Shown: piece by piece, positions 16,418-25,401 of the stretch
How positions within the stretch are numbered: the first letter of the stretch is position 1
Layout: each line of letters opens with the position of its first letter
DNA from: AP-15 sp963772965
GTDB lineage: Bacteria; Pseudomonadota; Alphaproteobacteria; ATCC43930; CGMCC-115725
Reading direction: 5' to 3'
Assembly (NCBI GenBank): GCA_963772965.1
Contig: CAVYZU010000006.1
Location: 124,001-188,000 of the forward strand
Length of the DNA stretch: 64,000 bases
Translations under genes and position numbers: made by a program
The notes under the pieces: model-generated
Database searches by the model: none
What the model was told of the DNA's origin: nothing
Seen by the model: only the letters and a program-made list of their open reading frames with translations

Positions 16418-16687
16418 ATGGACGAGAAAGACACGGCCGGCCAACACCTTCTGCCGGCGCCCGACACCAAGCGCTGGGTAGCGCGGCGCAAAGCGGTGAT
16501 CGTCAATGCGGTACGCAATGGCGCGCTCACGCTCGACGAAGCTTGCCAGCGCTACCAGCTGTCGATCGAAGAATTTTATGCCTGGCAAAAGGCGATCGAC
16601 ATGCACGGCGTGGCCGGTCTGCGGGTTACGCGCCTGCAGATCTATCGCGACGCCCCGCCGACGCGCTTGAACAAGCCTCGATATTGA
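16418..16687 (+). CDS. sciP: SciP-like CtrA inhibitor (DUF1153)
   Basis: The protein has 89 residues from the ATG at 16418. The core TKRWVARRKAVIVNAVRNGA, then TLDEACQRYQLSIEEFYAWQ and DMHGVAGLRVTRLQIYR, matches the DUF1153/SciP family: a helix-turn-helix protein that binds CtrA and blocks activation of CtrA-dependent promoters in G1. Length fits. A GTG-like start seven codons upstream is possible but would add no conserved residues. The presence of cckA nearby supports the assignment. Confidence 0.88.
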   Translation: MDEKDTAGQHLLPAPDTKRWVARRKAVIVNAVRNGALTLDEACQRYQLSIEEFYAWQKAIDMHGVAGLRVTRLQIYRDAPPTRLNKPRY

Positions 16688-16747
16688 TCCGATGTCGACG
16701 GGCGGGGCAGTGCCAGCGGGCAAGATCCCAACACCGATCGGAATCGC

Positions 16748-18178
16748 TTAGACCGCTGGTCGGGCGCGGACTTCGGTGCTGATTTTGCGCGGCAGGAACT
16801 GCCCATGGCTGGGCGATGCGGAAAACCGGCCGTTCTCGACCACGACCTTCCCGTGCAATATCGTGATGCTGGGCCAAACCGCTACCTCGTGGCCCTCCCA
16901 TGGGCTGTAGTCGGTCTCATGCAGCTCTTCCTTTCGCAATACCCGCCGCAGGCGCGGGTCGAGCAGCACGATATCGGCATCGGAGCCAACCGCGAGCGCG
17001 CCTTTCCGCGGATAAAGTCCCATGATCCGCGCTGCATTGGCCGATATCAATCCGACAAAATCCGCGAGGCTGTAGCCGCGTTTTTCGACGAGATGCGTGT
17101 ACATCAGCGAAACGCGCGGCTCGACCCCCGAATTACCGCCAGTGGTGTCGTCGATCCGCCGGCCTTGGAGCTTAACCTGCAGCGGGCAGCATACCTCATC
17201 GGTGGCGATCGCTTGGATCGCCCCGTGATTGGTCGCCGCCCACAATGCTTCCTGGTCTTTCGGAAACTTGAGAGACGGATAGGTGTGGAACATCTGGCCG
17301 CCCGGCCGTTTGTAGTCCTCGGCATTGTAAAGCAAGTATTGATGCAGCGTTTCACCATAGATCGGAAAGCCACGAGCCCGTGACGCGGCGATTGCCGCAA
17401 CCCCGGTCGCAGCCGAGACGTGCACCATGTAAAGTGCCGCTCCTTCGACATTTTCGGCCAGCCGGATCACGCGGTTGAATGACAAATCCTCGGAAAGGGT
17501 GTTGTGGACCTCGGCCATGTTCTCAAAGCCGACACGGTCCTCGCGGATCAGCTTCTCATACATGTGCATAACGATGTCGTTGTCCTCGGCGTGAATCGCG
17601 GCAAGACCGCCGGCTGCCCCGAGGATCTTCAACACCTCCCAAATATCGCCGAATTGCACCATCCGCCCCAGTCGATTGGGCCGGATGTCGGTCGTAAACA
17701 TTTTGACCGAGGCATGGCCGTCCTGGATCGCCTCGGGGAGCGGAGCGAGCACCCCTTGCGACAGCTTGCCGTGCAGCAGCAGGTGAAACCCATAATCGCA
17801 ATAACAGGCGCCGGCCCATTCGCGTTTGCGCAGCTCGACCGATTGCTGCAGCGGCTGATCCGGCGGGCAAGGAGCGAAATCGAGCAGCGTCGTGGTGCCG
17901 CCATAGAGTGCGGCGCGGCTGACCTGATCGGGTGGCGCGCTCATCAAATCCTCATTGCGGCCGGGGAACGGGATCGGCGAATTGCAGTGGATATGCGGGT
18001 CGACGCCACCCGGAATGACGATCTGTCCGGCGGCATCGACTGTCCGTACCGCGCCGGCCTCGGAGAGGCTGCCGGGTGCGCCGATCGCGGCGATCTTGCC
18101 GCCCGCAACCCCAATATCGACCGGCCCCGACGTGTCGGGCATGACCGCCACTCCGCCGGAAACAATCAGATCGAACAT
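16748..18178 (-). CDS. Dihydropyrimidinase/D-hydantoinase-type amidohydrolase
   Basis: The protein has 476 residues from the ATG at 18176-18178, chosen because an AGAGGGG Shine-Dalgarno precedes it. Metal-site motifs of cyclic amidases are present: VDPHIHC, a Lys likely carboxylated in ASVKMFTTD, AIHAEDND, YMVHVSAATG and ATDEVCCPL. The family hydrolyses cyclic amides such as dihydropyrimidines or hydantoins in the cytoplasm. The true substrate cannot be told. The neighbouring genes do not form an obvious pyrimidine pathway. Confidence 0.85.
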   Translation of the reverse strand: MFDLIVSGGVAVMPDTSGPVDIGVAGGKIAAIGAPGSLSEAGAVRTVDAAGQIVIPGGVDPHIHCNSPIPFPGRNEDLMSAPPDQVSRAALYGGTTTLLDFAPCPPDQPLQQSVELRKREWAGACYCDYGFHLLLHGKLSQGVLAPLPEAIQDGHASVKMFTTDIRPNRLGRMVQFGDIWEVLKILGAAGGLAAIHAEDNDIVMHMYEKLIREDRVGFENMAEVHNTLSEDLSFNRVIRLAENVEGAALYMVHVSAATGVAAIAASRARGFPIYGETLHQYLLYNAEDYKRPGGQMFHTYPSLKFPKDQEALWAATNHGAIQAIATDEVCCPLQVKLQGRRIDDTTGGNSGVEPRVSLMYTHLVEKRGYSLADFVGLISANAARIMGLYPRKGALAVGSDADIVLLDPRLRRVLRKEELHETDYSPWEGHEVAVWPSITILHGKVVVENGRFSASPSHGQFLPRKISTEVRARPAV

Positions 18179-18247
18179 AGCCGCCACCCCTCTTTGCCAC
18201 TGGCGCAGGCCCCCGGGCATTCGCATCACCCGGTCAGTTTCACGACT

Positions 18248-18835
18248 TCAATCGCCGCCGTCCAGCGGGTTGCGTGTACGCCGCGGGCGGCACCAATCCT
18301 CCCGCGCGACAAAGGGCGCCGACACAGCAAGACGAGAATGCCACTGCGCAGCGTAGGCAGATGCGAGCGCGCGCGACGCGACAAGGTTCACATCTTCAGA
18401 ATTGCGCGCTGCAGCGCGGGTCCAATTGTAAGAGCCCATGAGGGTCATCGCGCCGTCGATGACCATGGTCTTGGCATGGGCTATCGGCACCGTGCGGTCG
18501 ATCCAAATCGGCGTCCCAGCCTCGGCCAGAGCGTCGATTCCAGTGTTGCGCTCGCACGGGGTCCGCTTGTCGGCGATCAGCTCGACATCAACACCCCGGG
18601 AGCGGGCGCGCACCAGCGCCTCCACAATACCAGCGCCGATCGTCAGATTATAAGCGCTGACCAAAATGCGTTGCTGCGCCCGATCGATCGCCGCTGCCAC
18701 AATTGCGGCACAGTCCTCCTCCGGCGCAAAACATACCGAAATTGCAGCTTCTATCGGCTCGGACGCCGGGACCAGCGCGAGCCCCGAAATCACTGCCACG
18801 ATCCGCAAAGCAACAATAAAACCGGCCGGGATCAC
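18248..18835 (-). CDS. Exported phospholipase D-like nuclease (single HKD motif)
   Basis: The protein has 195 residues. It has an N-terminal hydrophobic signal (residues of about 5-25) and one HKD-like motif at about 119-140 (AHAKTMVIDGAMTLMGSYNW), with the downstream Asn and Glu of the Nuc-type family (NSEDVN). Single-HKD enzymes of this size act as homodimers, often as periplasmic endonucleases. Cys residues flank the domain and may form a disulfide. It stands alone between the hydantoinase and a long intergenic region. Confidence 0.8.
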   Translation of the reverse strand: MIPAGFIVALRIVAVISGLALVPASEPIEAAISVCFAPEEDCAAIVAAAIDRAQQRILVSAYNLTIGAGIVEALVRARSRGVDVELIADKRTPCERNTGIDALAEAGTPIWIDRTVPIAHAKTMVIDGAMTLMGSYNWTRAAARNSEDVNLVASRALASAYAAQWHSRLAVSAPFVAREDWCRPRRTRNPLDGGD

Positions 18836-19275
18836 CCGGCGGTAATAGCCGAGAGAGGTTAAATCAAGGTTTTCAGCGTGCTATCGGTTTTTCGGTGCCG
18901 CCATATTTAGAGGAAAGGGCGGATCAACGCCAATCACTGGCCGATCCATACCTCGGGCTCCTTGAGCGCGAGGCGACGCGGCCGACCCAAATAGCCTTTC
19001 TGCGCCAACGGAGAAGGCACGCTATATGTCCCAAGTTGATCGGGGCAGCACACCAGTGCGAACCGTGCCCGTTGCTTCGGACAGCCTATCGGCTGGTTGT
19101 CGCAACAGACGAAGACTTGCGAGCACAAATGCGCTCCGGTGCCGTTGTCAACTCAGCGCATTCGATCGTTCCGGAGGGTCCTGCTGACCCTGTCTACCCC
19201 CGACAATTCCGGACCAGGTTGCAACCCGTTGCGGAATTGGGCCGGTTCGCAACCAGAGCACACCCAATTCTCCGG
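18836..19275. other. Intergenic region, largely without clear genes
   Basis: These 440 bases separate the PLD-like gene from the His-rich gene. The only candidate gene is the Cys-rich frame at 18934-19128 (separate entry). Plus-strand frames across the region continue as antisense of the His-rich gene and look like shadows. No tRNA or clear terminator was found. Confidence 0.45.
18934..19128 (-). CDS. Possible small Cys-rich protein, 64 aa (TTG start)
   Basis: The frame encodes five cysteines early (CSQVFVCCDNQPIGCPKQ, then LVCCPDQ) and a basic/aromatic C-terminus (GYLGRPRRLALKEPEVWIG). The composition looks like a folded, perhaps metal-binding, small protein rather than random sequence. The only start is TTG and no Shine-Dalgarno is obvious. 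It is not assigned to a family and may be spurious. Confidence 0.35.
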   Translation of the reverse strand: MCSQVFVCCDNQPIGCPKQRARFALVCCPDQLGTYSVPSPLAQKGYLGRPRRLALKEPEVWIGQ

Positions 19276-19491
19276 CTAGCTGTGCGCCGGCTCCTCGGCA
19301 TGGGCCTTGGCGGCGTTTTCGGCATGCTCGGTGGCATGCAGATGGTGCCCGTGCGCAATATGCGCGTGGTGCGCCGCCTTTTCGTGGTCTTGCTTCTGAT
19401 GATGCTCGGCGGCGGTGCGATGATGTTCTGCCGCCTTTTGATGATGCTCTGCGGCCTTCTGGTGATGCTCGGCAACTTTCGTTGCATCCAT
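19276..19491 (-). CDS. His/Ala-rich repeat protein, 71 aa
   Basis: The ATG at 19489-19491 is preceded by GGAGGA at good spacing, so I prefer it over the upstream in-frame start. The sequence consists of an imperfect seven-residue repeat (AEHHQKA) four times, then a helix with many HH and AHA pairs; roughly a quarter of residues are His. It should form a long amphipathic helix and could bind metal. Similar small His-rich proteins occur in soil alphaproteobacteria with unknown function. Confidence 0.65.
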   Translation of the reverse strand: MDATKVAEHHQKAAEHHQKAAEHHRTAAEHHQKQDHEKAAHHAHIAHGHHLHATEHAENAAKAHAEEPAHS

Positions 19492-19644
19492 GGCGAGTTC
19501 CTCCGGTGGAGCGGGCCCAGCGCCCGCGCCAGCAGAGGACATCGACGTGATGACGGTTTGATGATCGATCGATGATTTGATCGTGACGACTCGCCAGCCT
19601 CAAGGACACGGATTTCGCGCGCCGCCTTTTCGCCAGCCTCCGGG

Positions 19645-20181
19645 TCAGTTGATCGAAGCGAGTTCCTCGATCCGCAAGCCATTGCGGACACGGTCGACCA
19701 GTTCCTCGGGTTCGTAGACAATGCCGACGGGGTTCTTATCGTTAGGCGAGCGGCTCTGCATGTACGCTCGACCTTCAGCCGCGGTCGCGAAATTATCGAC
19801 CAACAGCTCGACCTGATTGCGATCGGGGTCATGGTAGTACATCGAGGTCGTGACACCGTGGTTGACACAGCGCTGCGGGTGAATCCCGATCTCCTTAAGC
19901 CGTTGATAATTCGCAATCAAATCATCGAGCCCGCCAAAGGTGAAGGCGACGTGGTGCAACCCAGCTTCCTTCCCGGCTTTCGGTCCATCGGGCTCGCGCT
20001 CCACCAATGGACCGGGGTCGAGAAAGGCGACCCGATGATGCTCGTCATCGTAGCTGATAAACGAGATGCGCTCGGCTTCGTAGAGGATTTCGGCGCCGAG
20101 CACGGTGCAATACCAATCGATCATCTCGCGCCGGCGATTGGTCTGCAGCACGATATGCGACAGTTTTTTGGGTGACGCCAT
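19645..20181 (-). CDS. VOC-family (glyoxalase/extradiol dioxygenase-like) protein
   Basis: The protein has 178 residues from an ATG preceded by GAGGAGG. Two betaalphabetabetabeta halves are recognisable. Metal-ligand candidates are His in KLSHIVLQT, His in AGLHHVAFTF and Glu in DPDRNQVELLVD, the pattern of the vicinal-oxygen-chelate fold. Such proteins include extradiol ring-cleaving dioxygenases; the motif DPDRNQVEL is typical of catechol-dioxygenase-like members. The C-terminal 40 residues are a helical extension. The substrate is unknown. Confidence 0.8.
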   Translation of the reverse strand: MASPKKLSHIVLQTNRRREMIDWYCTVLGAEILYEAERISFISYDDEHHRVAFLDPGPLVEREPDGPKAGKEAGLHHVAFTFGGLDDLIANYQRLKEIGIHPQRCVNHGVTTSMYYHDPDRNQVELLVDNFATAAEGRAYMQSRSPNDKNPVGIVYEPEELVDRVRNGLRIEELASIN

Positions 20182-20340
20182 AATCTCCTCCTCCCTCGGG
20201 GGGTGCGTTACGCAACGGGTGCACCACAAAAGCAGCATAAAGTCAACCGTTACGCGGAGGACGAACTTGTCGACCGAGCCCTCGGCATGCGCCGACCGGA
20301 ACGCAGGCTTAGACCCACGGCAAAATCCTCCAGCCCAAGT

Positions 20341-20982
20341 TCACAGTAGCCGCACCAGTTGCTTTATCGCGGTCGTGGCGATCAAAGCCGCTCCCGACAG
20401 AAACAGGATGGCGCCCGAGCCGCGGCTGATCCAGGCTAGCTGGCGCGGTTCGATCGAGCGGCGGAACATCGCCACCCCGGCGCACAATGCCAGCCACCAA
20501 AGGAATGAGCCGGTCCACACGCCGGCGACGAGAATTCCCGCATACAACAATGTTGCGCTTGCGCCGCGGAGACCCAGGGCTTCAAAAATTCCGAGAAAGA
20601 CCAGGATTGTGATCGGGTTTGTTATCGTCAGTACAAACGTCGTCACAAATTTCCGCAGCAAGGATTCGGTGTCGGCACGATCGCTGGCCGCGTCCGGCGG
20701 AGGGATGATCAATGCTCGGCCACCGGCATAGAGCAGATAGCATCCGCCCACGATGCGCAGCAGGCTCTCATAGCCGAGAAGCCATTTTGAGATAAAGGTG
20801 AGGCCGAAAGCGGCGATGACCCCGAAGAACGCATCGGCGGTGGCGGCGCCGAGCCCAGAGATCAGGCCGGCGAGCTCTCCGTGGAAGATGGCTTGGCGCA
20901 GGCACAGGATCCCGACTGGTCCCACGGGCACCGCGATGATCGCGCCGACGACGATGCCTTTTACAAAGAAAACCAAAAGCAT
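20341..20982 (-). CDS. LysE/RhtB-family exporter
   Basis: The protein has 213 residues from an ATG preceded by AGAGG. It has about six transmembrane segments. Segment 1 carries the family motif AVPVGPVGILCLRQA, and there is TITNPITILVFLGIF in the middle, both hallmarks of the LysE/RhtB amino-acid exporter superfamily. It should move amino acids or related small molecules out across the inner membrane. The upstream in-frame ATG would add a basic, non-membrane extension and is less likely. Confidence 0.85.
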   Translation of the reverse strand: MLLVFFVKGIVVGAIIAVPVGPVGILCLRQAIFHGELAGLISGLGAATADAFFGVIAAFGLTFISKWLLGYESLLRIVGGCYLLYAGGRALIIPPPDAASDRADTESLLRKFVTTFVLTITNPITILVFLGIFEALGLRGASATLLYAGILVAGVWTGSFLWWLALCAGVAMFRRSIEPRQLAWISRGSGAILFLSGAALIATTAIKQLVRLL

Positions 20983-21112
20983 CGGTGACCTCTGGCGGAT
21001 ACGCACGCCAGTCTCAGGGATGCGCGGGAGCGGTGCAATTGTCAAATACAGCGGCTTTACCGTATCGAACCGCGCGTTATGCTAGCCCCAACGTCCTCGC
21101 AAATTCCGGGAG

Positions 21113-21613
21113 TTGCCGATGCCCGCCGCAGATAACGCCTATGGTTTCGAATTCACCTCCATTGATGGCGAGAAACTGCCGCTCGACACTTGGCGCGGGC
21201 GTCCGATGCTGGTGGTCAACACCGCTTCCTACTGCGGCTACACCTCGCAATACCGCGACCTCAAAGCGCTGTGGCAGCGCTATCACGGGCGCGGGCTTGT
21301 CGTGCTCGGGGTGCCATCAAACGATTTCGGCCAGCAGGAGCCGGGATCGGCGGCGGAGATCAAACAATTCTGCGAAACCAACTACGCGATAGACTTTCCG
21401 CTCACCGAGAAATATCGGGTCATCGGCAGCGAGGCTCACCCATTCTATCGCTGGATCGCGGAAAGCCTGGGCGAAGCCGGCACGCCGCGATGGAATTTCC
21501 ACAAATATCTGATCGGGCCGGATGGCGAACTCGCTGGGGCGTGGCCGTCCTCGGTGGGCCCGACCGACCGCCGCATCACCGGCGAAATCGACAAGCTGCT
21601 GCCGGGAGCATAG
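21113..21613 (+). CDS. Glutathione peroxidase-family protein (Cys type)
   Basis: The protein has 166 residues. It has the thioredoxin fold of glutathione peroxidases: VVNTASYCGYTSQY with the catalytic Cys at about 41, VPSNDFGQQEPG with the catalytic Gln, and WNFHKYLIG with the catalytic Trp. Selenocysteine is not used here (TGC codon). It reduces hydroperoxides using glutathione or thioredoxin in the cytoplasm. It is a single gene reading away from the LysE-type gene. Confidence 0.92.
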   Translation: MPMPAADNAYGFEFTSIDGEKLPLDTWRGRPMLVVNTASYCGYTSQYRDLKALWQRYHGRGLVVLGVPSNDFGQQEPGSAAEIKQFCETNYAIDFPLTEKYRVIGSEAHPFYRWIAESLGEAGTPRWNFHKYLIGPDGELAGAWPSSVGPTDRRITGEIDKLLPGA

Positions 21614-21689
21614 CTGCACCATCGGCTATCACCTCAGCACAGGCGCGATGATAGCCATCGGTGATTTTCCCCGACCGCCGCGACCCGCC

Positions 21690-23390
21690 TCAGGATGTAG
21701 CGGCCTCGAATGGGCGCGCGGCGGTAGCTTCCGATGCCGGCAGTTCGGCGGCGCGGGTCAGGGTTCTGATCGCCATCATTTCGCGCCTGCCGCGGATTTC
21801 GATCTCGTGGTGCGGAAACCCGGATAGGTCGAGCCCAGCGCGCACCACCACCGCCTCCGACACGACGAGTTCGCAGGCGTATTCCTTGGTCAATTCCTGA
21901 AGCCGACTTGCAGTGTTGACTGCGTCGCCGATCGCGGTGATCGACGACGCCCCGCCGTAACCCATTTCGCCGACGATGATCGGTCCGGTGTGAATCCCGA
22001 TACCGATCCGAAGCGGCTCGTCGAGTTCGTCGCGCAATGACGCATTCAGCTCATCCATCCGCTCCGAAATCATTCGCGCGGCGGCGAGCGCGCCGCGGCT
22101 GCCGCCCTCGGCGCCATGTTCGATCCCGAACAGGGCCATCACCCCATCGCCGAGAAATTTGTCGACCCGGCCGCCGGCGGTTTCGACCGAGCGCCCAACC
22201 GCGGTGAAATAGCGGTTCAGGATGAACACCACGTCATAAGGTAACTTTCCTTCGGAAAGCGCGGTAAAGCCCCTGATGTCGGTGAACATGATTGCAATTT
22301 CGCGCTCCCGACCTTGCGCGACATCAGCCCGGCGCCTGCCGTCGACAGCATAGGCAAAGGGCGGCAGCAGTGGCGTCACCTCAACCCCGCCCTTGGGCCG
22401 TAACTGGCACGCGAGCCGGACATTGGGTGTGGCCCGGATGCGTCGCAAAACGCGGCGCTCCGCCTCGCCCGGTGGATCGATGCTGCCGGCCTCGGCCCGT
22501 ACCCGCACGCGGCAGGTCGAGCAACGTCCGCGCCCGCCGCAAACGTGGGCGTGCGGAATGCCCGCGATGCGGCTCGCCTCGAGCACACTGGTTCCCGGCA
22601 TCACCTCGACAAAGCGGCCATCGGGATAGCCAATGCGGACCAAACCGTGCCGGCGCTGCCATAGTCGACGGCCGAGGCGCGCCAACAACACCGCGACGAC
22701 AATGCCGGCGAACGACCAGCTGAGGGTCTGCGTGATATTGTCGAGCGTGTGCTGCGCGGCGGGCGACGGAAGCCGCATTTCGGCAAAGGCTGCCTTGGTC
22801 CAGGCGGGATCGGCGGCAAGGGCGGCAATTTGTCTGCCGGCCTCGATTATGCCGAGCAAAGACAGCACCGGCACCAGCACCGCAACCACGAGAGCTAGAG
22901 GCTGTACTCGCGCATACCACGGCCTGATCTTTAGCCAGAAATGGAGGCCAAACATCGCGTGTGACCATGCGACCACAAGAGTTGCCATCTGTAAGACGCC
23001 GTGCCAAGGCGAGGCGACAAAATAGATCCAGAGCAAATAGGAATAATAAAGATCATACGTTCCGAAATAATCGTCGGAGATGCGCGTGCCGACGACGTGG
23101 CGCGCAAGCAGGATCGGCACTGCGAAGCCGAGAACAACCTGGGTCAATTCGCCCGGCCGCAGACGCAAGCTGCGCCGCTCCCATAAGGCCCACAAGGCAA
23201 GCGTGAAATGAACCAGAAACGCGCCGTACAGCAGCACCTGCGCCGGCCGATTCGACCACACCCAAAAAACCCAGGCCAGCACCTCGTCCATGGCCTTGAG
23301 CGAGATCAGACCGACGGCATGATTCGAGAGATGCATCGTCACATAGGCGAGCATCACTAAACCCGACCAAAGCCGCGCTTGCCGGATCAT
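21690..23390 (-). CDS. Membrane adenylate/guanylate cyclase with [2Fe-2S] ferredoxin domain
   Basis: The protein has 566 residues in three parts. Residues of about 1-245 have about six transmembrane helices with several His in or near membranes (TMHLSNHAVGL, FLVHFTLALW, SPWHGVLQMA, WSHAMFGLHF), like a cytochrome-b-type bundle. Residues of about 250-345 are a plant-type ferredoxin with Cys 284, 290, 293 (CGGRGRCSTC) and about 328. Residues of about 360-545 are a class III cyclase domain (AIMFTDIRGFTALSE, DKFLGDGVMALFG, IGDAVNTASRLQE). It probably couples redox state to cyclic nucleotide synthesis. Confidence 0.9.
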   Translation of the reverse strand: MIRQARLWSGLVMLAYVTMHLSNHAVGLISLKAMDEVLAWVFWVWSNRPAQVLLYGAFLVHFTLALWALWERRSLRLRPGELTQVVLGFAVPILLARHVVGTRISDDYFGTYDLYYSYLLWIYFVASPWHGVLQMATLVVAWSHAMFGLHFWLKIRPWYARVQPLALVVAVLVPVLSLLGIIEAGRQIAALAADPAWTKAAFAEMRLPSPAAQHTLDNITQTLSWSFAGIVVAVLLARLGRRLWQRRHGLVRIGYPDGRFVEVMPGTSVLEASRIAGIPHAHVCGGRGRCSTCRVRVRAEAGSIDPPGEAERRVLRRIRATPNVRLACQLRPKGGVEVTPLLPPFAYAVDGRRRADVAQGREREIAIMFTDIRGFTALSEGKLPYDVVFILNRYFTAVGRSVETAGGRVDKFLGDGVMALFGIEHGAEGGSRGALAAARMISERMDELNASLRDELDEPLRIGIGIHTGPIIVGEMGYGGASSITAIGDAVNTASRLQELTKEYACELVVSEAVVVRAGLDLSGFPHHEIEIRGRREMMAIRTLTRAAELPASEATAARPFEAATS

Positions 23391-23531
23391 CGGTCTGCGT
23401 TAAACAAAGGGCGCCCCTTTCCCCGGAATACGCCGGGCACACCCGCACATTCTGCCGCTGCGCCTTTGCGCCGCAATGCGCGAACCGACGAAAAGTGGCA
23501 AACAACCGCCACCACGCTAGGGGTTTGCTCT

Positions 23532-24488
23532 ATGCTGGAGATCCATAACCTGGTCAAACAATTCGGCGCGCTGGTCGCGGTCGACGGCATCTCGTTCGCC
23601 GTGGAACGTGGTGAAGTGCTGGGCTTTCTCGGGCCGAACGGCGCTGGTAAGTCGACCACGATGAAGATGATCACCGGCTTTGTTCCGCCGACATCGGGAA
23701 CCGCGGTGATCTGCGGCCACGACATCATAGGAGCGCCGATCGCGGCGAAGCGCTGCATCGGCTATCTGCCGGAAGGCGCTCCCGCTTATCCCGACATGAG
23801 CGCTGCCGAGTTTCTCGATTTCATCGCCCATATCCGTGGCTTCTCGGGCCGCGAAGCAAAGCGGCGCATCGCCCGCATCGTCGACACGATCCACATCGCC
23901 GACGTATTGCATCAGCCAATCGAAACCTTGTCGAAGGGGTATCGGCGCCGCGTCGGGGTGGCGCAGGCGTTGCTCCATGATCCTCAGGTGCTGATCCTCG
24001 ATGAGCCGACCGACGGGCTCGACCCCAATCAGAAATATGAAATGCGTAAAATCATCGATGAGATGCGCCCGAACAAGGCGATCGTGATTTCAACTCATTT
24101 GCTCGAAGAAGTGGAAGCGGTCTGCAGCCGCGCGATTATCATCGCCCATGGCCGCATTCTCGCCGATGCTACGCCGGCTGAACTTGCGCGCCGTTCGCGG
24201 CGCCATAACGCGGTGCGCGTCGCCGCGACCGGCGCCAGCGAAGCCCAGCTTCGCGCTGAATTGTTGCGGTTGCCCGCGGTTGAAGCAGTCGAGACCCCCG
24301 AGGATGGCGACGGGCTTTTGATTTTCCCGCGCGACGGCCAGGACATTGTCGCGGATGTCGCCGATCTAGGACGCGCGCATCGCTGGCAGGTGACATTGTT
24401 GCGGGTGGAGCAAGGACGGCTCGACGAAGTCTTTCGCGAGATCACCACCGGCTCGGTTGATCGGATCCCCCTCGCGGCCGCAGCCTGA
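23532..24488 (+). CDS. ABC transporter ATP-binding protein (GldA-like)
   Basis: The protein has 318 residues from the ATG at 23532; upstream codons in frame are not conserved. Walker A GPNGAGKST (about 38), Q-loop, signature LSKGYRRRVGVAQALLHDP, Walker B VLILDEPTDGLDPNQ and a switch His (STH) are all present. The C-terminal 80 residues form the extra domain typical of ABC-2 exporters. It is followed nine bp later by a permease and then by GldG-like and DUF4340 genes, forming a Gld-type ABC system. Confidence 0.92.
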   Translation: MLEIHNLVKQFGALVAVDGISFAVERGEVLGFLGPNGAGKSTTMKMITGFVPPTSGTAVICGHDIIGAPIAAKRCIGYLPEGAPAYPDMSAAEFLDFIAHIRGFSGREAKRRIARIVDTIHIADVLHQPIETLSKGYRRRVGVAQALLHDPQVLILDEPTDGLDPNQKYEMRKIIDEMRPNKAIVISTHLLEEVEAVCSRAIIIAHGRILADATPAELARRSRRHNAVRVAATGASEAQLRAELLRLPAVEAVETPEDGDGLLIFPRDGQDIVADVADLGRAHRWQVTLLRVEQGRLDEVFREITTGSVDRIPLAAAA

Positions 24489-24496
24489 GTTACACG

Positions 24497-25231
24497 ATGC
24501 GCAACGTCCTCACCATTTTCCGGCGCGAGTTCGTGAGCTATTTCACGACGCCTCTCGCCTACGTCTTCATCATCATCTTTCTGGTGATGGCCGGGATGCT
24601 GACGTTTTTCGTCGGCAACTTTTTTGGCCGCGGGCAAGCCGATCTCCAGCCGTTTTTCGCATTCCATCCTTGGCTTTACCTCGTGTTGATCCCGGCCTTG
24701 TCGATGCGGCTGTGGGCAGAAGAGCGCCGGTCCGGAACAATTGAGCTGTTTCTGACATTGCCGATCCGCACGACCGAGGCGGTGCTCGGAAAATTCCTTG
24801 CCGCGTGGTGTTTTGCCGGGATCGCGTTGGCGCTGACCTTTCCGTTTTGGCTGACGGTCAATTTTCTCGGCAACCCCGACAATGGCGTCATTTTGGCAAG
24901 CTATCTCGCCAGCTGGCTAATGGCCGGAGCCCTGCTCGCCATCGGCGCCTGCATTTCGGCCGTGACAAAGAACCAGGTCATTGCCTTTGTCGTAACCGCA
25001 GCGCTCGGCTTTATCGTTACCGCAGCGGGATCGCCCGCCGTGCTGGGCGCATTGCAGGGATGGGGGCCGCAATGGCTGATCGATGCCTTCGCTCGGATTA
25101 GCTTTATCGCGCATTTCAGTGCGATCACCCGCGGCGTCATCGATCTGCGGGACGTTGCCTATTTTCTATCGGTCATGATCGCGTTTTTGTTTGCCAATGC
25201 GATCCTCGTCGACCTCGAAAAAGCCGACTAA
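24497..25231 (+). CDS. ABC-2 type permease (GldF-like)
   Basis: The protein has 244 residues with about six transmembrane helices. The N-terminus (VLTIFRREFVSYFTTPLAYV) and WAEERRSGTIELFLTLPI match the ABC-2 permease family that pairs with GldA-type ATPases. The gene starts eight bp after the ATPase stop. In Bacteroidetes GldFG supports gliding, but in proteobacteria the same gene set has no known role in gliding; an inner-membrane export or envelope function is more likely. Confidence 0.9.
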   Translation: MRNVLTIFRREFVSYFTTPLAYVFIIIFLVMAGMLTFFVGNFFGRGQADLQPFFAFHPWLYLVLIPALSMRLWAEERRSGTIELFLTLPIRTTEAVLGKFLAAWCFAGIALALTFPFWLTVNFLGNPDNGVILASYLASWLMAGALLAIGACISAVTKNQVIAFVVTAALGFIVTAAGSPAVLGALQGWGPQWLIDAFARISFIAHFSAITRGVIDLRDVAYFLSVMIAFLFANAILVDLEKAD

Positions 25232-25401
25232 AGGGCGGAAACCGTGACAATCAAGGTTAGCAATTCCATAACGCGCCACGGGCGGTGGAGCGCGCGTTCG
25301 GCGTTATGCGGGCTGGGGGCATGCATCGGACAAAGCCCGATCAGGTGCCGCGGCCTCTTCCACACGGTGTTTCTCCTTATTGATAGCGGCAGACGATAAC
25401 G

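Noticed and set aside
17504..18862. 452-aa plus-strand ORF opposite the hydantoinase
   Set aside because: It is an antisense frame of a well-supported hydantoinase and PLD-like gene and has shadow-type composition.
19194..19916. 240-aa minus-strand ORF over the His-rich gene and VOC gene
   Set aside because: It is Arg/Ser-rich and lies in a shifted frame across two better supported genes.
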